From the NCBI GenBank assembly GCA_030639495.1, contig DAOWCP010000063.1:1-14743 (forward strand): a stretch of DNA of 14,743 nt. The letters run 5' to 3'. A program made the translations under genes and the position numbers. This document shows positions 14,284-14,743 of the stretch, piece after piece. Position 1 is the first letter of the stretch; the number at the start of each line of letters is the position of its first letter. The DNA is from JAGLTN01 sp023135255. GTDB lineage: Bacteria; Planctomycetota; Phycisphaerae; Sedimentisphaerales; Anaerobacaceae. The notes under the pieces were generated by a model. The model ran no database searches and had not been told where the DNA came from. It was given only the letters and a program-made list of their open reading frames with translations.

Positions 14284-14743
14284 TTTGCTCTCCCCGACAT
14301 AGCCAAATCACGCAGAACTATTTCGAAAAGATCGGTCATTACGAAGTTTTCTTCGGGGAATTCTTTGCCAGCGAGGTTCTGATCTATATGGCTGAACATC
14401 AGGTCGATCTGGGCGATGACTTTGTCGCCACAGGTTATTTTTCCTGTGGTACTTGCAGCTTCATCAGTAATAGATTCAATTTCAGCTTCGATGAGTATTG
14501 TGTCACCAGGGGCTACATAGTGATTGAAAGTGGCATTTTTTATCTTCGCTAAAATAACTTTTTCTTCGAAGTCGTTAACTTTACTGACGAGAATTCCCGC
14601 GGTTTGCGCCATTGCTTCTATCATCAGAGTTTCCGGCATTATCGGGAAATGCGGGAAATGGTCATGAATATGCTCTTCCGCCATAGTAACATTTTTCAAA
14701 GCAACAGCTCTTTTGCCGTTTTCGAACTCAACAAATTTATCTA
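14280..14743 (-). CDS. FabZ/FabA-like 3-hydroxyacyl-ACP dehydratase (5' end missing)
   Basis: A hot-dog-fold dehydratase that removes water from 3-hydroxyacyl-ACP. The frame stays open to the right edge. The window gives DKFVEFENGKRAVALKNVT, then DHFPHFPIMPETLMIEAMAQ, so the true start is outside. The catalytic His (in DHFP, codon 14658-14660) and Glu (in IEAMAQ, codon 14616-14618) are both present. The usual MPG turn is MPE here. About 154 residues are visible, close to full length for FabZ (about 145-150), but the C-terminus runs on with NLAGKEFPEEN and a final helix. The stop overlaps the start of the degenerate ketosynthase by four bases, so the two are coupled. It could serve housekeeping fatty acid synthesis or a dedicated pathway with the ketosynthase pair. 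Confidence 0.87.
   Translation of the reverse strand, partial: DKFVEFENGKRAVALKNVTMAEEHIHDHFPHFPIMPETLMIEAMAQTAGILVSKVNDFEEKVILAKIKNATFNHYVAPGDTILIEAEIESITDEAASTTGKITCGDKVIAQIDLMFSHIDQNLAGKEFPEENFVMTDLFEIVLRDLAMSGRAK

Noticed and set aside
11631..14743. Ladderane lipid cluster of anammox type
   Set aside because: FabF and FabZ paralogues occur in such clusters, but none of the radical SAM or desaturase-like genes I would expect is in the window. It cannot be excluded beyond the right edge.

Overview
The window looks like a chromosomal piece of a Gram-negative-type, environmental bacterium. My best guess is a planctomycete of the Phycisphaerae type. This rests on a Tat-exported formylglycine sulfatase, a long prepilin peptidase, a stand-alone URO-D-family protein beside argG, a paired set of unusually long ketosynthases, and weak or variable Shine-Dalgarno sites. 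The assignment is inference; no rRNA or other phylogenetic marker was searched.

Layout. Bases 1-408 hold no recognisable gene but contain a strong 52-bp interrupted palindrome (321-372). Next is an isolated, very AT-rich gene for a HEPN-motif protein (409-1185), probably acquired by transfer. A perfect-consensus sigma70-type promoter (1316-1343) precedes a sulfatase (1404-3062). After a 273-bp gap holding two tight hairpins and dispersed-repeat remnants come argG (3336-4565) and, 20 bp further, a URO-D-family gene (4586-5638). Then follow a prepilin peptidase (5703-6872) and an OmpA-family peptidoglycan-binding lipoprotein (6909-7586) with a good terminator (7609-7645). The remainder is on the minus strand. 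In order of transcription it reads: a FabZ-like dehydratase (cut by the right edge), a degenerate ketosynthase, an intact FabF-type ketosynthase, serS, then comEC.

How the genes work together. The dehydratase, degenerate ketosynthase and intact ketosynthase are overlapped or tightly spaced and look like one transcription unit. The intact enzyme keeps Cys190/His330/His367. The upstream partner has Glu187 where the catalytic Cys should be and Asn366 where the second catalytic His should be. This resembles the ketosynthase/chain-length-factor pairs of type II polyketide and aryl-polyene systems, and it is the most interesting signal in the window. serS follows only 22 bp downstream and is probably co-transcribed. 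Prepilin peptidase and ComEC are both linked to type IV pilus/secretion and DNA-uptake functions, but the pilus genes themselves are not here.

Composition. The + strand is G/T-rich in the sulfatase (+ coded) and also across comEC (- coded), so the bias is a property of the strand rather than of gene direction. The ompA-like gene, serS and the ketosynthases show it less by eye. No tRNA, rRNA, CRISPR array or intact insertion sequence was recognised.
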